From: Fonsecaea monophora
Lineage: Eukaryota > Ascomycota > Eurotiomycetes > Chaetothyriales > Herpotrichiellaceae
DNA: 64,000 nucleotides
NCBI RefSeq assembly: GCF_001642475.1
Contig: NW_019173935.1
Coordinates: forward strand, 186,001-250,000
Direction of reading: 5' to 3'
Shown here: positions 21,771 to 32,038 of the stretch, one piece after another
Layout: the number at the start of each line of letters is the position of its first letter
Position numbering within the stretch: position 1 is the stretch's first letter
Position numbers and translations under genes: made by a program
The notes under the pieces: generated by a model
Seen by the model: only the letters and a program-made list of their open reading frames with translations
Told to the model about the DNA's origin: nothing
The model's database searches: none

Positions 21771-23284
21771 CTAGTCATAATACTTGGCCTTGACACCCTT
21801 GATGATACTCTCCTCCTCGACGCCGGCGCGGCTTACGTTCTTGGCCACCCGCGCCTTCACCCACTCGCCGGCGGTCAAGCCCACGGTGGCCGGGTCGAGG
21901 GCCTTGTCGTACCCGAGGCGCTCCAGCACGGGGCTGCCCTGGATGGGCACGAGCTCCGTCTTGTCCTCGGGTCGCACAAAGTACAGCACGCCGTGGCGGT
22001 CAACGTCGGCCTGGTCCGGCGGCGGCGCCACCACCCGGTGGATGCTCGACTTGAGGAACCCATTGGTCAGGAATTGCAGCACGTCGGCGATATTGACCGT
22101 GATGCTCTCCGGGTATGGCTTGACGTATTTCCACTCCCCTTCGGGTGTGCGCACCTGTAGGGCCGCCACGGGTTGTCTGTTCCACGGACACGAGAGTTTG
22201 TCAGTTGAGTGGTCCATCAGAAGAGAGAGTGTATGTGAGAGAGAGAAAGAAGTGGCTAGGGGATTTCTTAACCCCCCTATTCTTCTATCAAGAAGAGAGA
22301 GTTGATTTCTTCTTTTGTGCTCGTTGCGACGTACCTGAAAAGCAGGGTCAAGCTTCCGAAGTCGGTATGTCCCTTGACCCAGACATTATCCAGCTCCTTG
22401 TTGACCTCGGGCGACCGATGGCTGTTTGAAGAAAAAAAGTCAATATCGGCTCTCAAATTTGATATACAGGGGCAGATATTCTCAACGTACTGGTACTTCA
22501 TGTATCGGAAGTGGCAGTCACTCTTCTCGTCATAGCGGTGGATGTTCAAAAAATAGTCCTCGGGCAACTCCAGCACCAGGGCGAACAGCACGAGCAGCTT
22601 GCGCACAATCTGGAAGTGGATGTGTTTGGCAAAGTATTGGATCTCATCCCAGTGCTCCTGGATGATGGCAGGGTGCTCGCGCTCGTACTGGGCTATGAAC
22701 TTGGGGATGTTATAGATCTCGGTGTTGTCTTTGATGCCGTTCTTGATCTCGCGGATCCCCAGGGGTTTGTACCCATTGTAACCCCCGTTCTCGAGGTCGG
22801 CGCGGTACTTGATCTTTTCGTCGGCGGGGAGGTTGAAGACCTGCTTGCACAGGCTGAATTGGCGGTCCACCTCTTCCTGCGTGAGGCCAAAGTTGATGAT
22901 GTAGAAGAAACCTATACAAGAACCATTTGGAGATCGGGTCGACCGGTGAGCCTTTCTTTTCCTTGCACGTAATTGATCGATTTGGCGCTGGCGACGGGGG
23001 GATCATGCAACTAACCTATTCTGTTGACGGCATCAAAGAGCTGCGCAGCCAACGCTTCTTTACCCCCCGGTTGATCAAACTTGCTGAGGTCGAGGGTGAC
23101 CAGGTCCGCCCAGTCCACTACAAATGTCGCAATATGTCAGTGACACCATTCGACACAAGACACAAGCCAAGCCGAGGGACAATTGCTTGAGTTGGTGTTT
23201 CTTACATTCGTGTTTCGTCTCCGGAACCTGGTTCCATTTGGGGAGGGACAAGAATGCCGGGCGGGTGATTGTCTCGGTTGCCAT
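21771..23284 (-). CDS. 2-oxoglutarate/Fe(II)-dependent oxygenase (isopenicillin N synthase-like)
   Basis: Five exons (23284-23206, 23117-23016, 22911-22491, 22421-22335, 22176-21771) give 364 residues with phases that close exactly. The DIOX_N part includes the FFYIINFGLTQEEVD motif. The jelly-roll core has iron ligands H219 and D221 (KGHTDFGSLTLLF) and H276 (KSSIHRVV). The 2OG-contact arginine is probably R290, in Arg-x-Gly rather than the usual Arg-x-Ser. Such enzymes hydroxylate or desaturate small molecules in secondary or hormone-like metabolism; the substrate is unknown. Intron 3 (22490-22422) is 69 bases, a multiple of three without stops, so its retention would insert 23 residues. It lies in a sparse region with GST, Rds1 and SDR genes. 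Confidence 0.9.
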
Positions 23285-25777
23285 TTTGTACGAGGGAGCC
23301 TGGTCTCTTGTCTTGTTGCCTACTCAATATGTCAAAGGTACTTGTATGTACTTGGGTACGGAAAAGTGACAAGGGGGTCTCTCGATCAAGCATTCCCAAG
23401 TCACAAGCCTCCCAAGATAAACGAAACAGCCTGGATGATGCCATCCAGACCAAATATTGCTCAATGCGGGGTCGGGGGATACTTCTGTCTGATGCTGACC
23501 TATCGCGATCGATGGTTGGGGACGGCCTCTCCAATTGCTTACATATAACATATAAAGATGCGTGAACACTCCATCGAGCATCAGCCAATAGCCTCGGGTT
23601 CGGCGAGGCAGAGATATCGCTGTCTACTCTCTATGGCCAGCAGTCAAAGGAACCGAACGGGTGCCACGAGAAAACAGAAGGACCTGCCGCCTGAAAAAAA
23701 AAACACATAGGCGGCACCGACGGCATGAACAGAGTTGTGTAGCCGCATAATGGACGAGTAACGGGATCGCGGGTGTTCCAAGGCACAGGAATTGTTATCG
23801 CATCTCTCCTGTAGTAGTCAGGAATCTCGGTAAGATGGACACGGGCTTTCATTTTGACTTTGAGAGCCGAACAAGATGTCGAGACGTTCCGAGATTGTGC
23901 ACAAATATTCGCTTCACATCTTCTTTGCGTAGTCCTTTCTCGAAACCAGACATCCCGTTCCTCAATAAACCAGGAGTTCCGTGGGTCCGACGTTCGCTGG
24001 ATTGCGACAGGTGTCATGGTGGCGTGGCTGAGCACTGTAGGCCTTCTAGCTGTCGCCCTTCGAAGATGTTTAGATCACCATGAGGTATGGAAGGGGAGTG
24101 CTCTCGAGCCAGGGGAGAAAGATTTGTTCAGAATGGGAGGAATATGGTTGAGCGCGACACTCGAAGCTTTTGCTTAGATGGCCAAGCGAGCAAACTCTTG
24201 CAGATGGGCTTCGCAATCGCTCTCAAGTAACTCACCACGGCGTATGTCGATTCACACCGTTCTCCCACGGCACGGATATCACAAGTCTGACCAGAGACCG
24301 CAGCTTCGGAAATCTCTCTACCGCCATGGGCCAGATCCACAAGTAGTCGAAAGCTTGTCAACAATAGCACCGCTCTTTGGCAAAGAAGCAACAAAGCCGC
24401 CAAGGCGGCGTTGATGTCCCCGGCTTTTATTTTCTTGACACACGTTCTCTTTTCTCGGCTTCCGAGTCTACCCACAGGAAAGACAAATCTCTGTCTGGTC
24501 CCTCACTCCTCTGGTTCAGTTCGGAGATCGGCAAAAGGATGGGAGGTGTGCGTAGAGCTCAGGGGGAGGACATGACTGTGTGCAACTGTGTACTACTTTG
24601 CTGTCTTCGACATCTTGTTGCCTCGAGCACGGGGATATCAAACGCCGTTACAGCGAATCGGCGATACGCCGCATTTGTAGCCTCATTCCATGTTATTGTT
24701 CCTGCATCTGTGATTAGTGACCATCCTCGTCACTGCACCTGAGGATAGGCAGCGATGATCATCCGCTCAGTGATAGTTGGTGAAGATGGTCGGTATACCA
24801 AATGGCAAGGATTTGCGGGCAGCTGCCAGGCGGCGTCCAGAAATTTCAGAAGTACTTCTTGTTCTGGCGCTGACGCTCCGAGACATCAATCTCATCGACT
24901 TCTGTAGAAGTAGAGATGTGCATGCAAGGCGTCCTGCTCCAGGGGAATAGATCCTGAAGGGGAATCGACTAACGCTCCCCGCAGGAGATTAGTCTTCCTA
25001 CGTCCAAAGGAAATAACGTCGAGAATCAGATGGTCTCCGGCCATCGGCCAAAGTCCCGTGAGAAGTAAAAGGCGACATAGAATGAAGTCGAAAGTCCGCT
25101 GCCACGGGAAGTGAGCGTGGATTCGGTGTAGAGTTCGGTTACACCTTGTGAACGTTTGGAGCACTCCGATGTGACTCGTCATTCGTCCATGACTGTACGA
25201 TCCAGCCGGTATACAGGAACAGGGACCGCGGGGAGGGTCTCGACGCACAACTCAGCAATAGTGTCGATCATCCACATGCGAGTAAGAGTAAGCCCGGTGG
25301 CAATAGACGATTCTGTACACGGTAGAGGTGATTTTGCGATCGAGTACCGAGCCCCTCCACCTCTTGGTTGTGTGACCGGAACCAGGTCAAGTCCACCACG
25401 GAGAGCAAATAGATGCGTTGTAGGTAGACCTCTGACCTCTTGTTTTCCCCCGGGCTGTGGACGGCCTTGACGTGACTTGGCTCTCTAGCGGATGCACAGT
25501 TAAGCTTTTTTGAGCGGTTTTCTAGTTTCTTTGCGGGGATAACACACCGTCAGCTGGAAGAGGTCAGTGTTGCCGCAAGAGAATGGATAGTCTTACTGCT
25601 TTGCTAGGAAAAAATGACGAAGCAAAATGGTGATGAGCTCAATTTCTGGCGGAATCCTTAGGCATGGGTAATTGTACCCTGGAATAGAGCGTGGGCCAGG
25701 TCGCAACTCCTCGTACTACTCGCATGTACTCGGGAACCCGTAACTCTGTTCGTATAGCCACAGTACGAGGCTGGACT

Positions 25778-25791
25778 CGGGTCATGACCCG
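25778..25791. repeat. Perfect 14-base palindrome
   Basis: CGGGTCATGACCCG is identical to its reverse complement. It could bind a dimeric regulator, for example a CGG-half-site zinc cluster protein in everted form, or be chance. Confidence 0.4.
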
Positions 25792-26798
25792 TGGATTCGG
25801 GTAGTGACAACGAGGCCGGCGCAAGCCGGGGGGCAGTGGTTTTCGCTCGTTACAAAGAATCGTGGTTAAAAATAGGGCACGTGGAGCCTTTCTGGTGCTG
25901 TGGCCCAATTACAAAGCGTAAGACAGTCAAGCTTCTGTGCCGAGACGGCTTGAGTAGGTCAAGCCTTTTTTAGCGCAGTCGTTCACGTACTATGTTTTGA
26001 TTGGTTGAAATTCACATTACCTGTATACGGCGCAGTCCCCAGTCCCCGCAGCGCAGCCGCAGCATCTTTGGCTGGCAAAATTCCCTATTTCGAGCGCATC
26101 CTTTGTCATCCTCACCACCCCTCAACATCCAATGACCCTCAGATCTAGGTTCATCAGCACTAATCCTGTCTCGTCTATCGCAATCACCGCCATAGCCCGA
26201 TCTGTGCAAGCGCTGACCAGCTGGGCAGTCCAGAAAATCTCTCGAGTCGGTTACACCACTCTGTGGCGCATCCTCTGTATTCGTACCTCGTGCTCCTGTG
26301 TCCCTGGATCTAGCTGCAAATGCCCAAGCTGACAGACATCACAGGTCCTCGGTAGGTCCTTGTGGTCCTTGCTACTTCCACACTCTCCCGCGGCCGCCAC
26401 AGGATGGAGGATGTTCTGGGGCTGCTGTATGACGTGGGAATTGAAATTTGCCTGGTGACAGATGAATCCTCCTTTCTTTTGGCCCTCCCCTTTGTGGTAT
26501 GGTCTGGCTGGATACACCTCGCGAGTTCACAGAACGATCCCAAATGGAGTCAATGTGGGCGGTGAGCACACCAGAGACTGGGGAAACCAGAGCAGCCGAG
26601 CGAACAACGCACCAAATCACTGCATCGCCGCATGGCCGCCGGAGTCAGCAACAGCGCAATCTCCTTCTGGCCCTGGTCTTAGCTCCCAATCCAAGCTTTG
26701 CCTCAACGTTGCTTAACTTGGCCCCCTCCAAAATGGCGAATACTATTAGCTCGCCACACGATATGCTCCTCCTGGGTCGAGCTCTACGCACGCCCGTC

Positions 26799-26806
26799 TA
26801 TATATT
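26799..26806 (+). promoter_or_regulatory. TATA box (TATATATT) of the Rds1-type gene
   Basis: TATATATT lies 203 bases upstream of the ATG at 27009 and is followed by a pyrimidine-rich leader, the arrangement seen in highly expressed fungal genes. Confidence 0.5.
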
Positions 26807-27008
26807 CAGCTGTGGGCTCTCGCTTCAAGTTAGGTCTCACTCATACAACAATCACTTCATTCTTTACTTGACTACATTAACAGCTCAGTTTTCGCTTTCT
26901 CAACACATTCTCTCGCTCATTCAAACAGCAAACCGACTTTGACAATAATCTTTCTTTTTCCTATCGTTGAACGCACGCTCACTAGCACATCATCACACGA
27001 TATTCATA

Positions 27009-28301
27009 ATGTATTCCAAACTCGCACCAGTCCTCGGCTCCTTGGCCATTGCCTCGCTCGTTGCAGCAGTCCCCGTCGACGTTGAGAAGCGCGATATCTG
27101 GTTTGGCGGCCGTAAGCCCCACCTCGAGAACTACCAGGGTGGCCAGCCTTCAGCCTCAGCCTCTGCCTCGTACAGCGCTGCCAACGGCTACTACACCCCA
27201 TCAGCAACCAGCGGCAGTGGCTCATGGTCCACCGGTGCCCCGCCGTCGTCGTCCTCGGGCTCCAGCGATGGCAGCAGCAACCCGTTCAGCTTCCCGCTGT
27301 CCAACGGCTTCCCCAACATCCAGAACCCCTCGTCCCAGCTCACGGCCATTGAGTCTCAAGCCCACGGTCTCTTGCCCAACGGGCCTCCACCGCCATCGCC
27401 CCCTGCCGATGACGATCTCAAATCATTGAGACTGATTGCCTTCAATGAGCTGTTTGAGGTTGCCTTCTTCACTGAACTCCTCTACAACGTGACCCACAAT
27501 GTCGCCGGGTACCAGTTCCAGGACCAGAACCAGCGACAGACCATCATTGACGCCATCACCGCCGTCCAAGCCCAAGAGGAGCTCCACGCCCTGAACGCCA
27601 ACGGCGCCCTCGCCCACTTCAACGCCGGCCCCATCCAACCCTGCAAGTACGAGGTGCCCGTGTCTGACTTCAAGAGCGCCATCAACCTGGCCAAGACCTT
27701 CACTGATGTCGTCCTCGGAACCCTCGGTGACGTCCAGACCCATTTCGGCCAGAACGGTGACAACGGCCTCATCCGCGGTGTCGCTGCAGTCATTGGCCAA
27801 GAGGGTGAGCAGAACGGTTTCTACCGCAACTTGCTTGGTCTCATCCCCAGCGGTGCTCCCTTCTTGACTGCCTCCACCCGCGAGTTCGCCTTCTCTGCCT
27901 TGAACCAAGACTTTGTTGTTGCCGGCTCCTGTCCCAACATCAACACCATTGACCTTCCCATCTTCGGTGCCCTGAACGTCTTGACCCAGAACATCCAACC
28001 CCAGGACCAGCAACTCCAATTCTCCTTCACCGCCACCGGTGCCTACTCCCAGTATGCCAGCAACTACCACAGCCTGAGCTTGGTGTACATCAACCAGCAG
28101 AACGTCCCCGTTGTTGAGCCCATCACCCAGGCCACGGTCAGCGGCAACACCGTCACCTTCTCCGCGAACTTCCCCTTCACTGAGAACGACATGTTCGGTC
28201 TGACCATCGCCGCCGTTGTCGAGGGATCCGGTCCCTTTGCCACCGTCACTGATGTTGCCGCCGCCACCAAGTTTGGCCCTGGCTTGATCGAAGTCAACTA
28301 A
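27009..28301 (+). CDS. Rds1-type secreted ferritin-like stress protein
   Basis: The 430-residue intronless protein starts with a clear signal peptide (LAPVLGSLAIASLVAAVPV). A Kex2-type site follows at K27-R28 (DVEKR). A Ser/Gly/Pro-rich linker runs to about residue 135, then a ferritin-like helical domain (LRLIAFNELFEVAFFTELLYNV; AQEELHALNANGAL; GQEGEQNGFYRNLL) with Glu/His residues spaced as in Ferritin_2 proteins. The family includes fission yeast Rds1, induced by nutrient and CO2 changes, and sexual-development proteins. No enzymatic function is established, and metal binding is inferred only. Codon usage is strongly C-ending, suggesting high expression. The start at 27009 is chosen over an in-frame Met 14 codons upstream because the signal peptide begins here. 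Confidence 0.88.
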   Translation: MYSKLAPVLGSLAIASLVAAVPVDVEKRDIWFGGRKPHLENYQGGQPSASASASYSAANGYYTPSATSGSGSWSTGAPPSSSSGSSDGSSNPFSFPLSNGFPNIQNPSSQLTAIESQAHGLLPNGPPPPSPPADDDLKSLRLIAFNELFEVAFFTELLYNVTHNVAGYQFQDQNQRQTIIDAITAVQAQEELHALNANGALAHFNAGPIQPCKYEVPVSDFKSAINLAKTFTDVVLGTLGDVQTHFGQNGDNGLIRGVAAVIGQEGEQNGFYRNLLGLIPSGAPFLTASTREFAFSALNQDFVVAGSCPNINTIDLPIFGALNVLTQNIQPQDQQLQFSFTATGAYSQYASNYHSLSLVYINQQNVPVVEPITQATVSGNTVTFSANFPFTENDMFGLTIAAVVEGSGPFATVTDVAAATKFGPGLIEVN

Positions 28302-29218
28302 GTGCACGCATATATCCTCGACTGGGAAACCCCCATTGTGTGATGGAATTTATGAAAACAGAATAAACTGGTATGACGCATGTGGAGAGAGAGAAAAAGA
28401 AACTTGTAATCCGGGTCTTTGGTTTTTGATTTTCTGGTGGTTCATTCACCCTTGGGTGTTTTTGTCTGGTTTTGCAAAGGGGTTTGACATTTTTGATTTA
28501 TTTGTGGTGATCCCTCAGTTTTTGGGAGGGAAAGGTGGGGGAGAAGAAGACAAATAGTTCCAATCTGACGCTGTTCTCCTCAATTCGCTTGATCTTATCA
28601 TGTCTTGCGCTCTTGGTTTTTGTGTAGAAAGTGACTCGTCCAACACTTTGACTGCAGCGCCTAAGACTCTCCGAAGCAAAGGGCCCCGGTTCTCCGTGGC
28701 AGCTCTCCCTGGTTGAACACCAAGGCGGGGATCCTCATAAAAAGTCAAGGGTATATCGTGGCAATCTTCCCCACTCTGTCCTACTCCTCCGCTACCCACG
28801 ACCTCCATCTCCATCTCCACCTCGACACGCACCTCCTCTTCACCCAGGCCCAACGCCTCATTGCATACAGATGCGGGGGCTTGGAACCAGATCCCTCAGA
28901 GCGAGAAAAAGCGGGGTCACTCATCGAGTTTCAAGGTAATGTATGTTATGGAGGGCCGCCATTATTGACGACCGGGTTCTGTTCTCGAGGCGAACGTGAA
29001 CCTGGGGTTTTCTGAACAACGCTAGCTAGGGATATTGTCCTTGTACTCTACTCGCAAGGAACGGGATTTCGCTTTGTCCATCTATTCTATCCAGTCATCC
29101 ATTTAACCTTCTTACGGGTCTTTCTTTTGAACGTCTCAACGAATCTTTTCCGGACTTGTGTACTCTCTTCCCCCTTTGCTCACACACATACGGGAGGAAA
29201 ACCCTTGGAAGAGAAGAC
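28302..29218. promoter_or_regulatory. Intergenic: rds1-type 3' flank and SDR promoter
   Basis: This 917-base region contains a G/T-rich 3' flank (about 28400-28540) and a pyrimidine-rich segment before the SDR start. No gene is supported. Confidence 0.4.
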
Positions 29219-29965
29219 ATGTCGAACCAGACGGTATATTTCGTGACTGGAACCACACAGGGAATCGGCTACGAATTCGTGCGCCAGCTGCGAGAGCGCC
29301 CCGGGGCGATCGTGTTCGCGACGTCGCGGGACCCGGAGCGGGCGACGAAGCTGCAGGCGCTGACGGACCGGGGGAACGTACACGTGGTCAAGATCACCAA
29401 GCAGCCCGAGGCGGTGCAGGAGGCGGTGGAGGCGGCGGCCCTGGTGAAGAAGGTCGCGGGGAGGGTGGACGTGGTGGTGGCCAACGCGGGCATCATCGGG
29501 CACGAGACCAGCATCGCCGACGCGCCCGTGTCCCAGTACCAGGACTTTCTGGACGTGAACCTGCTCAACAACATCGCCTTGTTCAAGGCGCTGCGGCCTC
29601 TCCTCCTCGAGTCGGCGCGCCAGGGCAACACGCCCAAGTTCGTCGCCATCAGCACGCAGTACGGGTCGCTGGCCATGGTGGAGGACCTGCCGGGCCAGTC
29701 GTCGGCGTACGCCGTGTCCAAGGCCGCCCTGAACATGTTCATCCGGCACATAGCCTACGAGGAGAAGAAGAACGGCATCGTCGCGTTCCCCATGCACCCG
29801 GGCGTCGTGGCCACCGAGACCGTCGCCCCGCTCGCCGAGCGCATCGGCCTCGCCACCATCGAGCCCGCCGAGAGCATTCGCGGCATGATGAAGATCATCG
29901 ACCGCGCCACCGTCGCCGACGAGGTGCGTCTGTGGAGGTACGACGATACCCATCTCCCATGGTGA
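29219..29965 (+). CDS. Short-chain dehydrogenase/reductase, sniffer/carbonyl-reductase type
   Basis: The 248-residue single-exon enzyme has the NAD(P) Rossmann motif TGTTQGIG near its start, VVANAG in the middle, and a catalytic Ser then YAVSK (Tyr-x-x-x-Lys). The PG motif after the active site (MHPGVVATE) is also present. Length and ending (RYDDTHLPW) fit the CsgA/sniffer-like group that includes fungal norsolorinic-acid-ketoreductase-like proteins, so it is probably a cytosolic NADPH-dependent carbonyl reductase; the substrate is unknown. Third positions are almost all G or C, which opens long shadow frames on both strands and sets the gene apart from its flanks. High GC can reflect codon bias or foreign origin. 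Confidence 0.92.
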   Translation: MSNQTVYFVTGTTQGIGYEFVRQLRERPGAIVFATSRDPERATKLQALTDRGNVHVVKITKQPEAVQEAVEAAALVKKVAGRVDVVVANAGIIGHETSIADAPVSQYQDFLDVNLLNNIALFKALRPLLLESARQGNTPKFVAISTQYGSLAMVEDLPGQSSAYAVSKAALNMFIRHIAYEEKKNGIVAFPMHPGVVATETVAPLAERIGLATIEPAESIRGMMKIIDRATVADEVRLWRYDDTHLPW

Positions 29966-30444
29966 TTGCAGACGCGCCGCGACGAGCAGCAAGTACGGGA
30001 GAGAGAGAGGGAGAAAAGACACCCAAGGATAACAGAAGACTGTGTACTGAGTACTGGGCGACTGACTCTCTCCTTTTCGTCGATGGGTATTAAAAGTCAT
30101 GTCAGATATCGACATCTCACACCCTATCTGGAATCCATTGTGTTCTTCTTACAAGTTTCTTGCCCGAGCAAAAGCTCCCTGTTTTCTGCACATAAAACGT
30201 CTAGCAAAAGCATTTACTTCAGTCCTCTACATACCACCGTAATGTGGGCCGTTGCCTGTGGTACTGCCCTCTTAGTTTCTCTGCGTTAGGGGTATAAAGG
30301 CAGTAAATATTCAGGATGTTCGCTACTCGTGTCTAAGATACAACATTCCCACTGCAAAGCAGAGCCCGCAACCATAAAGCGCGTTTTTCTTCTGTTAAAA
30401 CCAAGACCAGATCCAAGAAACGCCCTGCACTAGCATCCTTCTCA
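29966..30444. other. Convergent 3' spacer (SDR / C2H2 gene)
   Basis: This 479-base spacer holds the 3' flanks of two convergent genes. Nothing else is seen. Confidence 0.4.
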
Positions 30445-31266
30445 TCATCGCTCAGATCGCGTCCCATTCCTCTCCTCCGGTCGTGGTTCACAATCAGACT
30501 GCACCACCGATCCTACCGTCGACGGCGACCACTCCGAATTCTCTCGAATCCCGTGCTTCAGCCTCAGATGCCTCTTAACCGCGTCTGGCCGGACGTGACT
30601 ATACTTGCACAAGTGACACTTGGCCTTGTCCTCATCCGTCGCCAGGCCATGCACCGCTTGAACGTGCTGAATGCACCGTCGCTTCTCAGCGAAAGGGCGG
30701 CTGCAGTGCGGGCATTTGAACGGTTTTGTATGCTTGTATTCATGCCGCCTGAGCTCACATGGGCGTGCAAATGACTCCGTGCAGTCTCCAAAGTGGCAGC
30801 GATATTTATATGTTGGTGAAGGCACAATGCTCACCGGCGATGATTGGAGGTCGAGCGCCGGAAATAGATCGGCATCAGTGAAAGGTGGTTGAATGAAGCT
30901 TTCATCGGACGAGAACAGGGAAAAGTCGTTGTAACTGTCGTACTCAAAGTTATCCAGATAGCTTAGGTTGTTCAAAATGTCGTAATCCAACTTCATTCCC
31001 TCCATGTCGGAAGAAGGGTCGGGTGATGTATCGAAGGACAGAGAAGGGGTGGATTGTGTGGTATATGTGGTTGGGCTTTGGGCAACAGAGGCCTGTTGCA
31101 GATGGTGTGCTTGTTGGGCTTGGTATTGTTGTAGTGGTAATGTGCTCTCCAAGGGCTGACACGTCGCTCCTTGGAGGGAAAAGATGTAAGATGGGTCCCA
31201 GAATTCGGTGTGGGTGTGACCTTGATGCTGATCAGGGTTCATGCAGGAGGGATCAAAGGGCGCCAT
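30445..31266 (-). CDS. C2H2 zinc-finger protein, putative transcription factor
   Basis: From the ATG at 31266 the product has 273 residues. Three consecutive C2H2 fingers lie near 157-179 (CHFGDC...HEYKH), 185-206 (CPHC...HVQAVH) and 217-238 (CHLC...HLRLKH). Residues 40-75 are Gln/Ser/Thr-rich and 88-140 are acidic with many Tyr/Phe, resembling an activation domain (DYDILNNLSYLDNFEYD). The gene is likely a DNA-binding regulator; its targets are unknown. The frame stays open to a TTG at 31392, so an earlier start or upstream exon is possible. The region just upstream overlaps a separate possible gene. I recognise no specific orthologue. Confidence 0.75.
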   Translation of the reverse strand: MAPFDPSCMNPDQHQGHTHTEFWDPSYIFSLQGATCQPLESTLPLQQYQAQQAHHLQQASVAQSPTTYTTQSTPSLSFDTSPDPSSDMEGMKLDYDILNNLSYLDNFEYDSYNDFSLFSSDESFIQPPFTDADLFPALDLQSSPVSIVPSPTYKYRCHFGDCTESFARPCELRRHEYKHTKPFKCPHCSRPFAEKRRCIQHVQAVHGLATDEDKAKCHLCKYSHVRPDAVKRHLRLKHGIRENSEWSPSTVGSVVQSDCEPRPEERNGTRSER

Positions 31267-32038
31267 GATTTCACGTAGCGGCTGCGTGCTCGATGGCGGA
31301 CTATGTAGTACAATCGGCGAAACCTGTTGCTCGGGCTGTGTTTGTCTCTCCTTTCTCGAGGCGGGACAGCGTCTCGGGTAGGAACAGAGCAATCCACAGT
31401 CGCAAGCCAGGCTCCATCTGACTGCACATTCCTCGATATCAATGGAAGATTATCCCACTGATGGTAGCAACCTCTCGGGATGGTCGCCATCGAAGAGTTC
31501 GGCTCGAGTGCTCTCGGTGCGTGCATGAGCATCAGAGGGGTTGGGTGCCCAGTCAGCAACAATGGGCAAATGCCCAATGCTGGCGATTCTAGGTCCCTGT
31601 TGTGGTCATCAGACACCAATTCCACCTGCACACAAGGCACAGTTACTAACCGTCGTCTTGCATTGCCAGAGCCACGCGGCTGGCGTTGTTGAAGGGACTG
31701 GCAAAGTTTGTGGGTCATCTGCTGGTTAGTCGAAGCCAAGCTTGGTGGGAGCGAAACTCTTTGCAGTGGTCTGTTGTCGGAATCTCGAGGTCGTATGTGT
31801 GTACCTAAGAAAATGGTTAGTGTGGCTATACGGGCTTGCCTTGAGCTATGGTCATACGTTGATCCGGACTTGACAAGAACTTCAGATCGTTGCTGCAATA
31901 TGTTTCCTCCAGGAGCGCCCTGGCCTCTGTTGACTTCTCAACAGTCATTTCTAGCCGCTTCTTGACGTCGTGTACCTTGGCCCTACGACCGAGGTCTTCC
32001 ATTGGCATCGAGAGGTTACCGTCCGAGGAAGGTGGCAT
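31239..32038 (-). CDS. Possible small hypothetical protein (spliced)
   Basis: I do not recognise this protein. Exon 1 (32038-31858) encodes a charged helical stretch (RRAKVHDVKKRLEMTVEKSTEARALLEETY). A textbook 53-base intron follows (31857-31805: donor GTATGA, branch CTAAC, acceptor TTAG). The frame then continues (RPRDSDNRPLQRVSLPPSL...). A second intron of 54 bases from the GTTAGT near 31650 is possible. If no later stop intervenes, the frame ends at 31239 and would overlap the zinc-finger start by 28 bases, so the 3' end is doubtful. The last part may be non-coding leader. The good intron and the first 90 residues are the main support. Confidence 0.35.

Larger units (their letters stand above)
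23285..27008. other. Long gene-free stretch (3.7 kb) ending in the rds1-type promoter
   Basis: No supported coding sequence is seen on either strand over 23.3-26.7 kb. There is a perfect 14-base palindrome at 25778-25791. The final 250 bases before the ATG at 27009 look like a strong promoter and leader: a TATATATT box, then CT/CA-rich sequence. The bulk has no recognisable transposon or RNA gene. Confidence 0.4.

Noticed and set aside
27423..28307. 294-codon minus-strand frame over the Rds1-type gene
   Set aside because: Composition (Gly/Val/Asp/Glu repeats) mirrors the antisense of a C3-biased coding sequence; no domain character.
17851..29965. Secondary-metabolite gene cluster
   Set aside because: GST, 2OG oxygenase and SDR are compatible with one, but there is no PKS, NRPS, terpene synthase or DMATS backbone in the window.
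29158..30115. Two 311-codon frames, one on each strand, overlapping the SDR gene
   Set aside because: They are side products of extreme GC at third positions; only the SDR frame has catalytic motifs.
31239..31898. 219-codon minus-strand frame as an intact single-exon gene
   Set aside because: Its 5' part falls in a well-formed intron and its 3' part overlaps the zinc-finger start; treated only as part of a doubtful spliced model.
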